Source of the DNA: Pseudomonadota bacterium
Lineage (GTDB): Bacteria > Pseudomonadota > Alphaproteobacteria > Rhodobacterales > Rhodobacteraceae
Reading direction: 5' to 3'
DNA length: 9,040 nucleotides
Assembly (NCBI GenBank): GCA_027623875.1
Contig: JAQBUS010000028.1
Location: forward strand, 1 to 9,040
Shown here piece by piece: positions 7,510 through 9,040 of the stretch. A program made the translations under genes and the position numbers. The notes below the pieces were generated by a model, which saw nothing but the letters and a program-made list of their open reading frames with translations, ran no database searches and was not told the DNA's origin. How positions within the stretch are numbered: the stretch's first letter is position 1; every line of letters starts with the position of its first letter.

Positions 7510-7523
7510 GTTTAATATTAAAC
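7510..7523. promoter_or_regulatory. Perfect 14-bp palindrome upstream of pdhA, candidate operator
   Basis: GTTTAATATTAAAC is a perfect dyad with no spacer, ending 21 nt before the pdhA TTG start and just upstream of its ribosome binding site. On the pdhA strand it is preceded by AATTG, giving AATTGGTTTAAT, whose first seven bases resemble one half-site of the E. coli PdhR operator. The right half does not extend the similarity. The symmetry is seen directly; an operator role for the pdh operon is inferred. Confidence 0.4.
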
Positions 7524-7630
7524 CAATTTAACTGACTTAGTGGTAAAATGCCAGTAAATTTATTTTAACGTTTATATCTTAAAAGATTTTTACAATTTTT
7601 TAATCAAATACATAAAACAATTGATGTGTT

Positions 7631-7930
7631 TTATTTAATAATTATTTCTTCGGGGCGCATTAATCCAAGGACCTCTCTAGCTCGAAAGTCTAATAGGTCT
7701 AAATCGAGATAATCGACTGATAATCGAGCTGTTTTATTTTTCAAGTTTGCCACTTCTATTTTGAGGTCTGAGAGTTCTTTATTTAAGGATAGGACTTGCG
7801 TTTCTGCCTCAAGCCTTTTGAGTATACCTAAATCACCTTGGATGGCGGCAAAGGAAAAATACAAGCTGATTAAAAAGCATACTGAACATATAACAAATGG
7901 TGCCAGGCTAATTGAACTACGATTCGGCAT
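7631..7930 (-). CDS. ftsB: Septum formation initiator, FtsB/DivIC family
   Basis: FtsB is a small bitopic division protein that joins FtsL and FtsQ at the septum and helps activate septal peptidoglycan synthesis. The 99-residue protein has a short basic N terminus, one membrane segment (about 10-30), GDLG at 32-35, a periplasmic coiled coil (about 36-70, with Leu repeats) and the conserved C-terminal motif FRAREVLGLMRPEEIIIK (82-99). The length is normal. The ATG at 7930 has no clear Shine-Dalgarno, and an in-frame stop lies 9 nt before it, so no earlier start is possible. It lies upstream of pdhA, as is common in alphaproteobacteria, but pgk rather than eno precedes it. Its upstream region carries the GANTC cluster, the first site falling in codons 2-4. 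Confidence 0.9.
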   Translation of the reverse strand: MPNRSSISLAPFVICSVCFLISLYFSFAAIQGDLGILKRLEAETQVLSLNKELSDLKIEVANLKNKTARLSVDYLDLDLLDFRAREVLGLMRPEEIIIK

Positions 7931-8039
7931 TAGGGTTTATACTTTTGGTAATTTTTTTCATACCGAATCATTACATAACTGATTCGGTTTGTGAATCCCA
8001 AAAATACATAAATACGGTTATGATTCTTGAAATTGATTC
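7921..8039. promoter_or_regulatory. Cluster of six GANTC (CcrM-type) sites upstream of ftsB
   Basis: GATTC or GAATC (both GANTC) occur at 7921, 7965, 7981, 7993, 8022 and 8035, six sites in 119 bp. I counted about 30 others in the remaining 8.9 kb, roughly one per 300 bp. Three of the six sit in the longer repeat GATTCGG/CCGAATC (7921-7927, 7963-7969, 7981-7987). In alphaproteobacteria GANTC is the target of the cell-cycle methylase CcrM, and methylated GANTC in promoters is read by GcrA. A cell-cycle-dependent ftsB promoter is inferred. I could not define -10 and -35 boxes with confidence. Confidence 0.5.
7962..7988. repeat. Perfect 9-bp inverted repeat, 9-nt spacer
   Basis: ACCGAATCA (7962-7970) and TGATTCGGT (7980-7988) are exact reverse complements separated by 9 nt, 32 bp upstream of the ftsB ATG. 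On the ftsB strand no T run follows the second arm, so it is unlikely to be a pgk terminator. Each arm contains a GANTC site. It could be a dimeric-regulator operator or a methylation-controlled element. Confidence 0.55.
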
Positions 8040-8081
8040 GTTTAGATTAAAACAACCTAAAAATGTTTGAGATCGTTTCCT

Positions 8082-9040
8082 TTATCTCTCCATAATTACT
8101 GAAATTCCTGGTAGCGGCTTGCCTTCTAGCCATTCTAAGAAAGCACCTCCAGCTGTTGATACGTAACTAAATCCGCTCAATGCCCCTGAGTTTTGTAAGG
8201 CAGCAATGGTATCTCCGCCACCAGCTACTGAAACCATTTCACCATTCATTGTGAGCTCAGCGGCTAACTGGGCTGCCTTATTAGTTGCATTATCAAATGG
8301 CGAGACTTCAAATGCTCCCAAAGGCCCATTCCAGATCAGGGTCTTCGTTCTTTTTAATATTTTTTGAATTTCCGTTATTGTCTGGGGACCCGCATCTAAG
8401 ATCATAGAGTTTTTTGGGCAATTAGTTGCCGGTAAAATTTCAGTTTCACTATTTTTTTGTAATTCCGATGACACCACTATGTCACTCGGAAGGTAAATTC
8501 TACACCCACTTTTATCGGCTTTTGCTAGAATTTCTTTGGCAACACCCAACATTGAACTTTGTGTTAATGATTTACCAATCTCGAATCCTTTTGCTTGTAA
8601 AAAAGTGTTGGCCATCCCACCGCCAATTATCAAATTATCAGATTTCGATGTGAGGTTAAATAAGAGTTGAATTTTTGTTGATATTTTCGCGCCGCCAACA
8701 ACAGCTGTTAGTGGCCTTGTTGGGTTACTTAAGAAAGACTCTAAAGTGGTTAACTCGGATTCCAGACATTTTCCTATACAGTTTGGCAAAAGTTGAGCTA
8801 GTGCATGGGTTGAGCCGTGAGCCCTGTGGCTTACAGAAAAGGCATCGTTTACATACAAGTCACCAAGTTCGGCAAGGTTTCTTCAAAACTCAATTCGTTT
8901 TTCTCTTCTCCTGGATGGAATCGGAGGTTTTCAAGAAGGGCAACATTATTTGGAGATAGTTTCTGTGTTTCTTTTAGGTAGTTGGAGTTTATGAAGGTTA
9001 CTTTCTTACCAAGTTTTGCCTCGAGATGTGGAGCAATTAT
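8082..9040 (-). CDS. pgk: Phosphoglycerate kinase, N terminus beyond the window, apparent frameshift
   Basis: Pgk converts 1,3-bisphosphoglycerate and ADP to 3-phosphoglycerate and ATP in the cytoplasm. About 319 of roughly 400 residues are visible; some 80 N-terminal residues lie past the right edge. The segment 9040-8879 reads from IIAPHLEAKLGKKVTF to LLENLRFHPGEEKNELSFEE. The segment 8878-8082 continues in another frame with LAELGDLYVNDAFSVSHRAH, VVGGAKISTK, GGGMANTFL, IWNGPLGAFE, the nucleotide-binding VAGGGDT and STAGGAFLEWLEGKPLPG up to the stop. The two segments join without loss of conserved residues if one base is added at the A run (T run on the + strand) at 8878-8880. As written, the first frame stops at 8851-8849. 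It lies upstream of ftsB and pdhA. A TTG at 8858 could be a start only on paper; it has no ribosome binding site and would lose the substrate-binding domain. Confidence 0.93.
8877..8881 (-). other. pgk: Apparent one-base deletion (frameshift) in pgk
   Basis: On the coding strand the family pattern (GEEKN, then about ten residues, then LAELGDLYVNDAF) changes frame at GAAGAAACCTTGCC. Adding one A to the AAA run would give Glu-Glu-Asn-Leu-Ala-Glu-Leu-Gly, which fits. No slippery heptamer of the X XXY YYZ type is present, although a -1 shift would restore the frame. A homopolymer sequencing or assembly error is the simplest explanation. Confidence 0.8.

Noticed and set aside
7576..7591. ATCTT-AA-AAGAT followed by T residues on the + strand, a possible terminator
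   Set aside because: A 2-nt loop cannot close a stem, pairing is A-T rich, and no + strand gene ends nearby.
7917..7961. 14-codon - strand ORF (ATG at 7961) overlapping the ftsB start
   Set aside because: There is no Shine-Dalgarno and no recognisable peptide; it is probably a chance frame in AT-rich DNA.
8082..8858. A separate C-terminal Pgk protein starting at TTG 8858
   Set aside because: It would lack most of the substrate-binding domain and has no ribosome binding site; the upstream Pgk sequence continues in the neighbouring frame, so this is one gene with a frameshift.
1..9040. Search by eye for mobile elements, CRISPR arrays, tRNA or rRNA genes, toxin-antitoxin or defence genes
   Set aside because: None seen. 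All long ORFs belong to core metabolism, envelope or division families, and repeats are limited to short local dyads.

Overview
The window looks like a chromosomal segment of an AT-rich alphaproteobacterium, most likely a low-GC marine relative of Rhodobacterales. This rests on three things. PdhB carries a fused N-terminal lipoyl domain, which is typical of alphaproteobacteria. FabF (GTSTMADTIELGAVERLL), MltG (a roughly 55-residue extra segment beginning near TCGKE) and Pgk (WNGPLGAFE, GGAKISTK) resemble the Rhodobacteraceae versions as I remember them. A cluster of GANTC (CcrM-type) sites is also present. No alignment was run, so the assignment to an order is an inference.

Layout. Left half, + strand: acpP (1-234), a 252-bp gap with a two-tier inverted repeat and a candidate promoter, then fabF (487-1743), mltG (1750-2895, 6 nt after fabF) and cysE (2989-3792, with its own strong ribosome binding site). 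Right half, - strand: the operon pdhA (7488-6493), pdhB (6480-5134), pdhC (5120-3822) converges on cysE with a 29-bp gap. Upstream of pdhA lie the division gene ftsB (7930-7631) and the glycolytic gene pgk, which runs off the right edge and carries an apparent one-base frameshift near 8878-8880.

How the genes fit together. Pgk works in lower glycolysis and PdhABC converts pyruvate to acetyl-CoA. AcpP and FabF use acetyl-CoA-derived units for fatty acid elongation. MltG and FtsB act at the cell envelope and septum, and CysE consumes acetyl-CoA to start cysteine synthesis. E3 (lpd) is not in the window. This is core metabolism. I see no mobile element, CRISPR array, RNA gene or defence system.

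The most interesting non-coding signals are six GANTC sites within 119 bp between pgk and ftsB, overlapping a perfect 9-bp inverted repeat, and a perfect 14-bp palindrome just upstream of the pdhA ribosome binding site. The pgk frameshift, the TTG start of pdhA beside an out-of-frame ATG, and a possible 19-codon ORF after acpP also deserve a check. No gene-free stretch exceeds 300 bases; the longest is 235-486.
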